Source: an uncultured Lacinutrix sp.
GTDB lineage: Bacteria > Bacteroidota > Bacteroidia > Flavobacteriales > Flavobacteriaceae
Length of the DNA stretch: 35,462 bases
Assembly: GCF_947500325.1 (NCBI RefSeq)
Contig: NZ_CANMRQ010000029.1
Location: 1-35,462, forward strand
Direction: 5' to 3'
The position numbers were made by a program, and so were the translations under genes. The notes below the pieces were generated by a model. It saw only the letters and a program-made list of their open reading frames with translations, did not search any database and was not told the origin of the DNA. This document shows, in pieces, positions 16,491-23,701 of this stretch (its first letter is position 1; each line of letters opens with the position of its first letter).

Positions 16491-17435
16491 TTATTTTTCT
16501 TGGTGGCTAATTTCAAGTTTTATTGATTCTTTAGGTTCTGTTCTAATATTTTTTCCAGAATTGCATAGTTCGAACATTGTTTGTTTTAGTAATTCATTGT
16601 TTTCTGACTCTATCCAATAAGTTACTGCTAAATTTAAGTATTGATAATATCTTAATTCTATTATTCCATTAAATTTTTCTTTCTTGTTATTCTCTTCTGA
16701 TATCAACGTGAATAATGTCCAAGTATGATTATTATTCATTTCAAGATTAATGATTCCGAGTTCTGGATCTCCATTAAATCGCCTTGTGTTGGTTTCTTTT
16801 TGCGCTTTAACAATTGTTGAATTATTAATTAATTCAAGTAGTAAATCAAATCTACCCTTATTCACTTTTAATTCATTTACTAAACCTGTTTTGCGTTTAA
16901 AAATTAATGGGTTTTTATAACCACCTTCGTACATAAAAGAATAATCAATTATTCTTTTTTTATCAATATTAATTTTGTTTTCAATATTTAATTCATTCTC
17001 ATTTTCTGGAACCTTTGTATTTTTTAAATCAAATGCGACTAATTTGTATGAATCATTTTTATTAACGAAATGTAACAGAACAAAATAACCTGGAACTGGT
17101 GAAGGCATTTTTACAGCGACAGGTACATAAACGGAAGTTATTAAAACTGAATCTTTTGAAAAAAAATCATTAGATATTATTCCTTTTCGAGTTTCTAAAA
17201 TAATATTTTCCTTCTTGTCAATTTCAAGGTCGCCAATTAATGTCTTGTATTTATCTATTATTTGATCGGTATTTGGTAAGTCATTAAAATACTCATCAGA
17301 ATAAAATTCTTTTTTAATTTTTTCTACATCTCCTTTTTGAAAACTCTCAACAATACTAATAGATTTTTCGTTAATATCCTTTTTACAACTATAAAAAAGG
17401 AATAAAATTATTAATATCAGAGGTGATTTTCTCAT
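16491..17435 (-). CDS. lipoprotein of unknown function in repeat array
   Basis: This 314-aa lipoprotein has signal MRKSPLILIILFLFYSC and acylated Cys17 followed by KKD. The first part (SIVESFQKGDVEKIKKEFYSDEYFND) is reminiscent of DUF3887-type modules that follow a lipid anchor in other phyla, but I would not assign it. The rest is strand-rich with many Asn/Lys residues. The start codon lies 10 bases after repeat R2b, and R1a follows the stop, so the gene fills the whole interval between two repeats. Confidence 0.65.
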   Translation of the reverse strand: MRKSPLILIILFLFYSCKKDINEKSISIVESFQKGDVEKIKKEFYSDEYFNDLPNTDQIIDKYKTLIGDLEIDKKENIILETRKGIISNDFFSKDSVLITSVYVPVAVKMPSPVPGYFVLLHFVNKNDSYKLVAFDLKNTKVPENENELNIENKINIDKKRIIDYSFMYEGGYKNPLIFKRKTGLVNELKVNKGRFDLLLELINNSTIVKAQKETNTRRFNGDPELGIINLEMNNNHTWTLFTLISEENNKKEKFNGIIELRYYQYLNLAVTYWIESENNELLKQTMFELCNSGKNIRTEPKESIKLEISHQEK

Positions 17436-17445
17436 AATTATTGCG

Positions 17446-17575
17446 AACGTGTTTGTATATGATTTTGTTGTGTGTTTTAAGTAACTAAATTAGCAAATAC
17501 AAACCGAATAGAAAATCTGCGAGGATTTCCGTAAGTTAGTTAGTATAGACAATTAATTATATAGGTTGTTGTAGA
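17446..17575. repeat. R2 repeat, copy 2b
   Basis: This is about 130 bases filling the space between the stop codon at 17584 and the start codon at 17435. It aligns with 19561-19694: both begin AAC[G/A]TGTTTGT, continue through TTAGCAAA, and end near GTTGTAG/GTTAGTAG. The inner hairpin at 17511-17530 (GAAAATC/GATTTCC) corresponds to the perfect hairpin of copy 2a, with a C-G pair replaced by T-A. This covariation suggests that the folded form matters. Confidence 0.8.
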
Positions 17576-17583
17576 CTGTTTTT

Positions 17584-18402
17584 TTAATTGCATCCACCAC
17601 ATCCACCACAACTACTACATCCACTATCACATGAAGAACAGCTAGATGCATCAAATTCGGAATCGAATGAATCTAAGGTGTCATCAAAACTATCAAAATA
17701 AGAATCAAACATATAATCGTCTTCGAAAAAATCAATGTATAGCCACCAATCACTATCAGAATCGTGAGCGTTATTATATAAAACTTTCTGTTGATTTAGT
17801 AATTCTTTATCGATGGTTTTTAAAAGTTGAAAATCTAGATTTTTTAATAAAAAAATATTCCCTCCAATACTTAGTAATAACTCTAATCCTTTCTTCTTGT
17901 CAGTATGAAGTAGATGGGCTATGTTTTTGTCAATTTCGTTTAAATAATTTGATAATTCTTTTTTTAGTTTATTTCCGTTATCTGTTAGTTTATTTAATCT
18001 AAAAAGATTTAATAAAAATGACTGCTTAAAATATGGATTGCTTTCTCGGTTACTTCTAATCGACTTTTTATAATTCCAGCTTCCATTTGAAGTGTCGTAA
18101 GCCATTTTTATGAAATTCTTAAATAGTATTTGAATGTCTGGGCTTTTTATAAATGGACTTAAATAAATTAATTCGTGATTTTTGGGATTGTATTTATTAA
18201 AGTTTTTACCAGAAACGACATATGTGTATGTTCTAATATAATTATCTCTAGGATGCGACTTTTTATTTATTTCTTTAATTTCAATTACTTTTTTAAGAAG
18301 TAAATCCATAAAAGTGAATTTCATTAAATCCTTCAACTGTGCAGAAGTACAGTCTTTAATAAACATCGTTTCTGCAGGTGTTATTTGAGATAGTATTTTC
18401 AT
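17584..18402 (-). CDS. TIGR04222-like protein with acidic segment and Cys/Gly-rich tail
   Basis: I do not recognise the main part of this 272-aa protein with certainty. Residues 1-205 are Lys/Asn-rich and predicted helical, with no signal peptide or membrane helix. Residues about 207-252 are strongly acidic and aromatic (DSDSDWWLYIDFFEDDYMFDSYF). The last 20 residues contain six Cys spaced CxxC-xxx-CxxCxxCxxC with Ser and Gly only. Such Cys/Gly tails occur in TIGR04222-domain proteins, which are also found beside GRDP-like proteins. Here the GRDP-like gene lies 6 bases upstream, so the two form an operon. Metal binding by the tail is plausible. Confidence 0.6.
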   Translation of the reverse strand: MKILSQITPAETMFIKDCTSAQLKDLMKFTFMDLLLKKVIEIKEINKKSHPRDNYIRTYTYVVSGKNFNKYNPKNHELIYLSPFIKSPDIQILFKNFIKMAYDTSNGSWNYKKSIRSNRESNPYFKQSFLLNLFRLNKLTDNGNKLKKELSNYLNEIDKNIAHLLHTDKKKGLELLLSIGGNIFLLKNLDFQLLKTIDKELLNQQKVLYNNAHDSDSDWWLYIDFFEDDYMFDSYFDSFDDTLDSFDSEFDASSCSSCDSGCSSCGGCGGCN

Positions 18403-18408
18403 TAATTT

Positions 18409-18894
18409 TTAAAATCTTAGTTTAGGTATTATCCAATTCCTCTTTCTGTTAACTCTTGTAAAATGAATTTCATCAAATCTAGTTTCTACATCAATCCAAA
18501 TATCTTTAGGTGGTTTTTCATTAAATAAAGATTCATAAAACTCAAGTGTTTTTATATACTGTTCTTTAAATAAAGTTCTTTCCTCTGAACCTTTTGTTGG
18601 TCCGTGATGAATATTTTTATTTATTGTGTTTTTACAAAGTTCAATCCAATAAGACTCTGTGTATAATAAATGAAGATGCCAAACTTGGTCAATTTGATCT
18701 GAAGGTGTTTGAGGAAAATCAGAAATAGTAATTAGAAAAATAAATTTTTTGTATTCAAGTATTGCTCTCAAAGAATACTCTATTGACCAATTATTTTCTC
18801 TTGCTAATCTATCTGTAAAACTGAAAGAAGAATCTATGTCGTCAATTTCAAAATTTTGAATTTTATTCCATATTTCATTTTGCTGTTCAGTCAT
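18409..18894 (-). CDS. glycine-rich-domain-protein (GRDP)-like small protein
   Basis: This 161-aa cytoplasmic protein contains PSDQIDQVWHLHLLYTESYW at 64-83. This matches the conserved core of the GRDP-like family (Pro, (I/V)D, WHxH, T..Y), where the two His may bind metal or a ligand. FDRLARENNW-type helices precede it (FTDRLARENNWSIEYSLRAILEYKKFIF), and HH follows at 96-97. It is the first gene of a two-gene unit with the Cys/Gly-tail protein. The function of the family in bacteria is not established. Confidence 0.7.
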   Translation of the reverse strand: MTEQQNEIWNKIQNFEIDDIDSSFSFTDRLARENNWSIEYSLRAILEYKKFIFLITISDFPQTPSDQIDQVWHLHLLYTESYWIELCKNTINKNIHHGPTKGSEERTLFKEQYIKTLEFYESLFNEKPPKDIWIDVETRFDEIHFTRVNRKRNWIIPKLRF

Positions 18895-18912
18895 TTTTGG
18901 TAAATAGTAGTA

Positions 18913-19083
18913 ATGTTTAATATATATGTGTCGTAGCAGTACAAAATGTTACCAAACCATCGCCTTTTTTACGTATTGGTTGCTAACTTTTCCCTTTTTT
19001 GTAAGATTTTGACTTACCAAAAATACAATAACCTTTCGATCCATCACCTAACTACTATGATTACATATATAGTATAGTGTGAC
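18913..19083. repeat. R1 repeat, copy 1b
   Basis: This 171-base partner of 16252-16420 fills the space from just after the GRDP-like start codon to 2 bases before the stop codon at 19086. Its core hairpin GTAAG-N7-CTTAC is perfect, whereas copy 1a has a T where the C would be. Terminal ATATATATGTG at 18920-18930 and TACATATATA at 19062-19071 are inverted. Confidence 0.8.
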
Positions 19084-19085
19084 GA

Positions 19086-19532
19086 TTATTTTTTCAAATC
19101 ATTAGGGTCAATACTTGTTCCAATTAGATCACACTTTTGTTTTAATTCATCATCGTTCAAAAGCCCCATTCTATAACAACGTGTAAGAAAATAATAAGCA
19201 GAATTTACTAAATTCCGCCTTGTTTCATTCATATCTGAACTAGAAATTCTGTTTGGTGGAGAAGGTGTCCCATTGCTCAATTCGCATTTGCCACCACAAT
19301 GAGGGCAATAATCATAAACCTTTGTTCCGTGGCTGTTAATCCAGTTTTTTTGAATGTCTCGAATGTTATTAAATCTGCTATTGTATTGATCAATGGTTTT
19401 CTGTGCTTCAAGCACTTCATTTAGCCAAAAGTCAATATTTGCAAATTGTCCAACAACATGATGAGCATAACCAGACTTAAAACGTCTTAGTTGATCAGTT
19501 ATCATATTTGCTCGTTCTATTGTATATATCAT
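19086..19532 (-). CDS. small protein with a zinc-ribbon knuckle
   Basis: This 148-aa protein is of unknown family, with no signal peptide. I use the ATG at 19532 rather than the TTG three bases upstream. The first 65 residues look helical (MITDQLRRFKSGYAHHVVGQFANIDFWLNEVLEAQ). CPHCGGKCEL at about residue 76-85 is a zinc-knuckle-like motif with three Cys and one His, but a second CxxC is missing, so a complete zinc ribbon would need a distant ligand (HGTKVYDYC precedes it). Residues 100-148 are helical (NLVNSAYYFLTRCYRMGLLNDDELKQKCDLIG). It lies alone between R1b and R2c. Confidence 0.6.
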   Translation of the reverse strand: MIYTIERANMITDQLRRFKSGYAHHVVGQFANIDFWLNEVLEAQKTIDQYNSRFNNIRDIQKNWINSHGTKVYDYCPHCGGKCELSNGTPSPPNRISSSDMNETRRNLVNSAYYFLTRCYRMGLLNDDELKQKCDLIGTSIDPNDLKK

Positions 19533-19560
19533 CAAAAATATTTATTTGGCAATGGCCCAT

Positions 19561-19694
19561 AACATGTTTGTGTATGGTTTGTTGCGTTGGCTAAGAACTA
19601 AGTTAGCAAAAGAAAACTAACCTGTGGAAAATTCGTGAGGGTTTTTGGAATATAAACAGACCAAGCAATTTGTTATAAAGGCTGTTAGTAGTAG
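19561..19694. repeat. R2 repeat, copy 2c
   Basis: This 134-base element runs to the base before the stop codon at 19695. It aligns with 17446-17575 at both ends and through the middle (GTTAGCAAA, GGAAAATTCGTGAGGGTTTTTGG, AGACCAAGCAATT). Short inverted ends ATAAC (19559-19563) and GTTAT (19672-19676) are present. It is more diverged in its central hairpin than copies 2a and 2b. Confidence 0.75.
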
Positions 19695-20132
19695 TTACTT
19701 TAATTCAAGTTCTCCTATTGCTATTCTTTCATAATTGTCTGAGTTTGGATTTCTAAAATTGTTTAAATACTCTTCTTCTATCCATTTTCCATTAAAAAAG
19801 ATCAGATTTAAATACTCATCCTTGTTTTTTTTACTAGTTATTTTGATATAATCTTTTTCAGATGGATTATAATCAAAGTCAAATACATTGTCAGAATTTA
19901 ATTTAGCTATAATTTCATTTTTCAAAGTTTGAATTAACCCATTTTCAGAGGATGAAGGGAAATAATCTATTTCTATTCCGCTATAATCATTTGTGCTAAG
20001 TATTCTTTCTAAAGTCCACTTATACAATTCCCTGTTTTTATTCTTTCGAGAATTCTTATTGTGTATAATTCTCTTTTTTGAAATTAGTTTTAATTCTTTG
20101 ATTTCTGAGTGTTTTTTGATTACTACTAACAT
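19695..20132 (-). CDS. hypothetical basic protein
   Basis: This 145-aa protein of unknown function has a highly basic N-terminal third (KKRIIHNKNSRKNKNRELYKW, residues about 19-39) and an acidic, aromatic C-terminal part (NVFDFDYNPSEKDYIKITSKKN, YLNLIFFNGKWIEEEYLNNF). There is no signal peptide, membrane helix or known motif. The start is 19 bases after the stop of the gene ending at 20151, within an inverted repeat, and R2c directly follows its stop codon. Confidence 0.5.
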   Translation of the reverse strand: MLVVIKKHSEIKELKLISKKRIIHNKNSRKNKNRELYKWTLERILSTNDYSGIEIDYFPSSSENGLIQTLKNEIIAKLNSDNVFDFDYNPSEKDYIKITSKKNKDEYLNLIFFNGKWIEEEYLNNFRNPNSDNYERIAIGELELK

Positions 20133-20152
20133 ACAAATTGTTGTACACCGTT
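20131..20152. repeat. inverted repeat arm, left of the 293-aa gene
   Basis: This 22-base segment containing TTGTTGTACACC matches the reverse complement of 21048-21068 with two differences (one base change and one extra A). It overlaps the stop codon of the gene ending at 20151 and the start codon of the gene at 20132. The two arms bracket the 293-aa gene. Confidence 0.7.
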
Positions 20153-21032
20153 ATTTTTCAAGTTTAATATTTTCAAATTCATTATCAATTAACATCATTG
20201 CGAAATCATCCCTGTTAAGGCTTTCAATCGGTCTGTAATGCCAATGATGATAACCAAATTCTATATTATAAAAGTCCTTTGTTTGTTCAAATCCTAAATC
20301 AATTAAATTTCCGATAAAGTTTTTAAATATCTCTTCAGATTCAGTGTGTAACTGAACTTTTTTATGCTCGCATAACATCAAATTAGTTTTTCCAATATTT
20401 GAGTTTATAACCAATTCCACAAATCCATTTTCTATAGTGTTTGCTTGATGATTCTTAAGGAATTTTATTATTTTATTTTTATTTGTGATTGATTTACTTG
20501 CCCAAAGTTCTCTTCTTCTATTTAACCAATGTTCACAGATATATATCCAAAATGCATCAATCGGTTCTATAAAATCAAAACATTTAAAAAAGGTTTCAAC
20601 TAACCTAGTTTTATCGACTACTAATTGAAGTTCATAAACTCCATTTTCGTTTTTATTATAGGCTGCAAAATTTTCAAGAATTAATTCGGAGTCATATTCT
20701 CCAATGATTGTATCAAACGAAATTCCAGTAGGAGGTTTAAAAAAATACTCTTCAGGATTAAGCTTAAAGGTATTTAATGAAGGAATCATGTAGGTTGAAT
20801 CAGAAATTCGCTCAGCTTCTTCAGGAATTTTAAATTCATCTAAGTTATCGAGTCTAGTAGTTTCGATAACTGTTGGATTTATAATACCTTCTTGTTGTGC
20901 TATTGAATAAGTTTTTCCTAAAGCTTCTCCACATCTCTCTCCATAAGTATAGAAATTTCCGTAAGCTCCTGTTTCATTATCAAGGTTACCTTCGATTAAA
21001 AAATACCAAAACTGTAATTCTTTATCTTTCAT
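20151..21032 (-). CDS. hypothetical protein bracketed by an inverted repeat
   Basis: This 293-aa cytoplasmic protein is one I do not recognise. The N-terminus (MKDKELQFWYFLIEGNLDNETGAYGNFYTYGERCGEALGKT) is aromatic and Gly-rich. The middle is mixed alpha/beta, with FDFIEPIDAFWIYICEHWLNRRRELW as a prominent amphipathic helix. The C-terminus ends YHHWHYRPIESLNRDDFAMMLIDNEFENIKL. The His/Trp-rich stretch could be a metal site. Its isolation, its orphan character and its flanking inverted repeats are consistent with a mobile cassette. A role in conflict or immunity is possible but unsupported by motifs. Confidence 0.6.
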   Translation of the reverse strand: MKDKELQFWYFLIEGNLDNETGAYGNFYTYGERCGEALGKTYSIAQQEGIINPTVIETTRLDNLDEFKIPEEAERISDSTYMIPSLNTFKLNPEEYFFKPPTGISFDTIIGEYDSELILENFAAYNKNENGVYELQLVVDKTRLVETFFKCFDFIEPIDAFWIYICEHWLNRRRELWASKSITNKNKIIKFLKNHQANTIENGFVELVINSNIGKTNLMLCEHKKVQLHTESEEIFKNFIGNLIDLGFEQTKDFYNIEFGYHHWHYRPIESLNRDDFAMMLIDNEFENIKLEK

Positions 21033-21047
21033 TTTATCATTTCATAC

Positions 21048-21091
21048 AATGGTGTACAACAATTGTATATAGTTATTATGGTAACTATATA
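21048..21091. repeat. inverted repeat arm plus adjoining hairpin, right of the 293-aa gene
   Basis: Positions 21048-21068 are the inverted partner of 20131-20152. Overlapping it, TATATAGTTA (21066-21075) and TAACTATATA (21082-21091) form a perfect 10-bp stem with a 6-base loop. The region lies 15 bases upstream of the start codon of the 293-aa gene, between it and the core gene ending at 21190, and marks the edge of the accessory run. Confidence 0.65.
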
Positions 21092-21189
21092 TCTTAAATA
21101 TCAAATATATAGTTAATAAAAATAAGATTAAATACTTAAAGCAGATTAAAGTATTTAGATATTTTACCGAGTATTACATAAAGGTTGTA

Positions 21190-22239
21190 TTAACCTTCTG
21201 CATTAAAAAATACTTTGTAGTAGTGCATTTTTTTCTCTTCATCGTAACCACGTTCTAAATATTCTTGAGCTGCATCTGGAGCATCAATATCCAATTTAAT
21301 TTGAATATTAGTATCTAACTTAATATCTGTTTTAATTTTCTTTTTATCTTTTTTTACTACAGCTTCGGCTAAATCAAATTGGTTTCTAATTAATATATTT
21401 TGCTCTCCTTCGTATTCTTTTTTGTAATCCTCGAATAGACGAATATGTTTCTCTTCTTCGAAAACCTCTTCTTTAAAACGTTCAATATTAATAATTTCAT
21501 TTTCTTTAAAATAATCGATTGTCTTAGCTAAAAAAATATTACGCTCTTGTTCGCCATAACTGGTTTTTAAAATTTCACTAGAAAACTCACTGCACATATC
21601 TAAATAGTTATGTGTGTGGTTATTCATATCGTCTGCATACTTTATATTAAGAAACTTATCTAGCCAATATTGCGCATCATAACTATTGTTATCTACACTT
21701 AAAATAATATTGCCTTCCATGTCTTTTTGATTTAAAATAAGACAGCCTTTATCTACTTTTTTAGAAGAAATTCCTTTTTGTACTAAAACATCATAACTAT
21801 TATTTTCTAAATAGGTTTGAAAGAAGTTTATTTTACTTTCTATTTTAAAAATACCAATGGCATTGGTAACCATCTCTTTGTATTCTATGCCTTCAAAAAT
21901 AGCAACTAAAACATCTCCTGTTTTTATTTGAGCAGAATCACTTTGCTCGTATAAATGTTTAACGATGTTTTTTGAAGTTTCTATAAAAGCATCGTCATCA
22001 TTAAAAAGTTGTTTGCTGTAGGCATTAATTTCGTTAAGTTCTACATTGGCATGATGATTAAAACGGTAACTCTGTACTGCAGAACCAAAAGGGCGTAATA
22101 AAAAAGGTAACATAAGGTCATAGCTCTCTTCATCAAAATGCACTTCTTTTTCAGAAAATGCATTTTTAGTGTCGTTATGTTTATTACCTACTTTGTGAAT
22201 TATAAATTTAGAAATGCTTGCGTTTTTGCGTGTAATCAT
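21190..22239 (-). CDS. 37-kDa nucleoid-associated protein family (NdpA/YejK-like)
   Basis: This 349-aa protein matches the NA37 nucleoid-associated family in size and pattern. The N-terminus is ISKFIIHKVGNKHND, followed by SEKEVHFDEESYDLMLPFLLRPFGSAVQSYRFNHHANVELNEINAYSK; later come LVAIFEGIEYKEMVTNAIGIFKIES and the central KGCLILNQKDMEGN and DAQYWLDKFLNIK blocks. The E. coli homologue YejK binds DNA and topoisomerase IV. The Bacteroidota version has a Lys/Asp-rich C-terminal part (KKDKKKIKTDIKLDTNIQIKLDID). It is a single-gene unit marking the return to core genome. Confidence 0.85.
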   Translation of the reverse strand: MITRKNASISKFIIHKVGNKHNDTKNAFSEKEVHFDEESYDLMLPFLLRPFGSAVQSYRFNHHANVELNEINAYSKQLFNDDDAFIETSKNIVKHLYEQSDSAQIKTGDVLVAIFEGIEYKEMVTNAIGIFKIESKINFFQTYLENNSYDVLVQKGISSKKVDKGCLILNQKDMEGNIILSVDNNSYDAQYWLDKFLNIKYADDMNNHTHNYLDMCSEFSSEILKTSYGEQERNIFLAKTIDYFKENEIINIERFKEEVFEEEKHIRLFEDYKKEYEGEQNILIRNQFDLAEAVVKKDKKKIKTDIKLDTNIQIKLDIDAPDAAQEYLERGYDEEKKMHYYKVFFNAEG

Positions 22240-22304
22240 CTTGAAAAAGTATCATTAAATTTCGAATTACAATAGTAAACATTTCAATAGAAAAAGACAT
22301 AAAA

Positions 22305-22332
22305 AAAACCGAAGAGTTACAGCTTCGGTTTT
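22305..22332 (-). terminator. terminator of the 217-aa lipoprotein gene
   Basis: A perfect 10-bp stem (AAAACCGAAG with CTTCGGTTTT), an 8-base loop and a minus-strand T-run of eight lie 22 bases past the stop codon at 22355. A weaker T-run on the plus side would allow bidirectional use, but no plus-strand gene reads into it. Confidence 0.9.
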
Positions 22333-22354
22333 ATAATTTTTATTTTGTAATAAG

Positions 22355-23008
22355 TTAATTTAACTCTACATTAAAAGCATAAAGCTCGTTTCCTGCAATG
22401 GCATCATGTAGAGAATAAATTGTGCCCGAGTAGGTTGCAGCGTTAGATTGTACGAGGTTTCCTTTTAATGAATATTGAACTGTTGCATCTGTATTGAATG
22501 TGAAGTTTACTATAACTTCATTATTAATTATATACCAAGTGCCAGAAAATTGTGGTGCAGATGTAGCATCGTCTGCAGTAACTAATGCAGTGCCATCTGT
22601 ATTAAACTCAACCTTAAAATAACCTAAATCATAAGTACCAGTAAAAGCACCTTGTATTTTATTTTCTATTATAAATGAGTTTGCTTTTTGTCCTGCACTA
22701 TTACTTGCAAGAACTATAATACTATGTTCTCCAGTTGGTAGTTGATTAGTCCAACTTACAACTCCATTGGCTGAATTAATACTTAAGCCATCTAGAGATG
22801 TTGCTAAAGAAAAAGTACCTTGGTTACCGTTCCAATTTACAGTTGGTACACCTGTATTGCCTTCTTGAAAGAAAGTACTGAAAAAAGTTGTAAAACTATA
22901 GTTTACATCTGGAGTAGATACTGTAGGAGCATCGTCGTCTTTACTACAAGACATTACTATTGTAACTGCAAATAATAAAATAATTTTTGTTGATTTTAAA
23001 AAATTCAT
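22355..23008 (-). CDS. Ig-fold-like lipoprotein, candidate ECF-regulon member
   Basis: This 217-aa lipoprotein has signal MNFLKSTKIILLFAVTIVMSC, acylated Cys21 and SKDDD. Residues about 35-110 look like a cadherin/putative-Ig module (GNQGTFSLATSLDGLSINSANGVVSWTNQLPTGEHSIIVLASNSAG), a pattern common in Bacteroidota surface proteins. Residues about 118-217 are a lipocalin-like strand-rich domain (GAFTGTYDLGYFKVEFNTDGTALVTADD, FSGTWYIINNEVIVNF). TGTTAACCTTT lies 67 bases upstream of the ATG, and an exact terminator follows, so it is monocistronic and shares a putative promoter with its neighbours. Confidence 0.75.
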   Translation of the reverse strand: MNFLKSTKIILLFAVTIVMSCSKDDDAPTVSTPDVNYSFTTFFSTFFQEGNTGVPTVNWNGNQGTFSLATSLDGLSINSANGVVSWTNQLPTGEHSIIVLASNSAGQKANSFIIENKIQGAFTGTYDLGYFKVEFNTDGTALVTADDATSAPQFSGTWYIINNEVIVNFTFNTDATVQYSLKGNLVQSNAATYSGTIYSLHDAIAGNELYAFNVELN

Positions 23009-23052
23009 GATTTCTAATTTTAAATTTAATTGTGATTAATAGAGTTTATTTA

Positions 23053-23084
23053 CTATTTAATAGTTGCAGTTATAAAAGGTTAAC
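23053..23084 (-). promoter_or_regulatory. shared GTTAACCTTT element, site a
   Basis: On the minus strand GTTAACCTTT (23084-23075), a 10-base spacer and ACTATTAAATAG (23064-23053) precede the 217-aa lipoprotein gene. The element recurs, with similar spacing, in front of four other transcription units between 22.3 and 29.7 kb. It is interpreted as a -35/-10 pair for the ECF sigma factor coded at 24891. Confidence 0.55.
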
Positions 23085-23097
23085 ATTAATCATAAAA

Positions 23098-23125
23098 AAA
23101 ACCGATAACTTTAGTCATCGGTTTT
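23098..23125 (-). terminator. terminator of the 160-aa lipoprotein gene
   Basis: A perfect 9-bp stem (AAAACCGAT with ATCGGTTTT), a 10-base loop and a minus-strand T-run of eight lie 25 bases beyond the stop codon at 23151. It sits immediately upstream of promoter site a, so the two units are insulated from each other. Confidence 0.88.
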
Positions 23126-23150
23126 GATAAATAATAAAATAAATGAATAG

Positions 23151-23633
23151 TTATATCTCTAATCCAAAATAATCCATAGCTTCTTCATAAGATAGTTTGC
23201 TTACATCTACAGCGTTCTTACCAGCAGGAGTTCCTGCAACTAAAATAAACCTTAGTCTTAAATTACTTTGTGTAAACGTTGCTCTTAAAGTTGCAGATCC
23301 TACTTCAATCCTGTCAATCTCTAAAATAGTATCGCCACCAAGACTTAATGGTAATGTTTCCCAATAATCATTTCCGGTTACAGTGACGTAGGTATATACA
23401 ATACCATTATCGAAAATATCTTGATTTAGTTCTGGAATATTAAATAGATTATCTCCAGTATTAATAGTCTGGTCTTCGAATAAAACAGAAGTTACATTAG
23501 CATTGCCATCTAAACCTGGAGCGCCTTGTTCTCCTTGCGGATCTTGTTCTCCATCTTCTGGAGAACATGATAGTGTAAAGGTTACGATTAATGACATTAC
23601 TAAATACTTTGTTTTTAATACTAAATTTTTCAT
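23151..23633 (-). CDS. short collagen-repeat lipoprotein, candidate ECF-regulon member
   Basis: This 160-aa lipoprotein has signal MKNLVLKTKYLVMSLIVTFTLSC and acylated Cys23. A very short collagen-like run (GEQGAPGLDGNA) follows at about 34-45, then a strand-rich domain (NVTSVLFEDQTINTGDNLFNIPEL ... DNGIVYTYVTVTGNDYWETLPLSLGGDTILEIDRI). Small lipoproteins with a GxxGxxG stub after the lipobox are common in flavobacteria and probably surface exposed. TGTTAACCTTT lies 45 bases upstream of the ATG, followed by ACATTAAATAG. Confidence 0.75.
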   Translation of the reverse strand: MKNLVLKTKYLVMSLIVTFTLSCSPEDGEQDPQGEQGAPGLDGNANVTSVLFEDQTINTGDNLFNIPELNQDIFDNGIVYTYVTVTGNDYWETLPLSLGGDTILEIDRIEVGSATLRATFTQSNLRLRFILVAGTPAGKNAVDVSKLSYEEAMDYFGLEI

Positions 23634-23656
23634 GATTTTTAATTTATAGTTATTTA

Positions 23657-23688
23657 CTATTTAATGTTTGCTTAATGGAAAGGTTAAC
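23657..23688 (-). promoter_or_regulatory. shared GTTAACCTTT element, site b
   Basis: On the minus strand GTTAACCTTT (23688-23679), an 11-base spacer and ACATTAAATAG (23667-23657) lie upstream of the 160-aa lipoprotein gene. The distance from the first box to the ATG is 45 bases, the same as sites c and e to within one base. Confidence 0.6.
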
Positions 23689-23701
23689 AGAATTCATAAA
23701 A

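Noticed and set aside
15218-19694. Canonical integron attC sites
   Set aside because: The geometry fits, but I could not find matching RYYYAAC and GTTRRRY cores in either repeat family, and there is no integrase gene in the window. I therefore describe it only as cassette-like.
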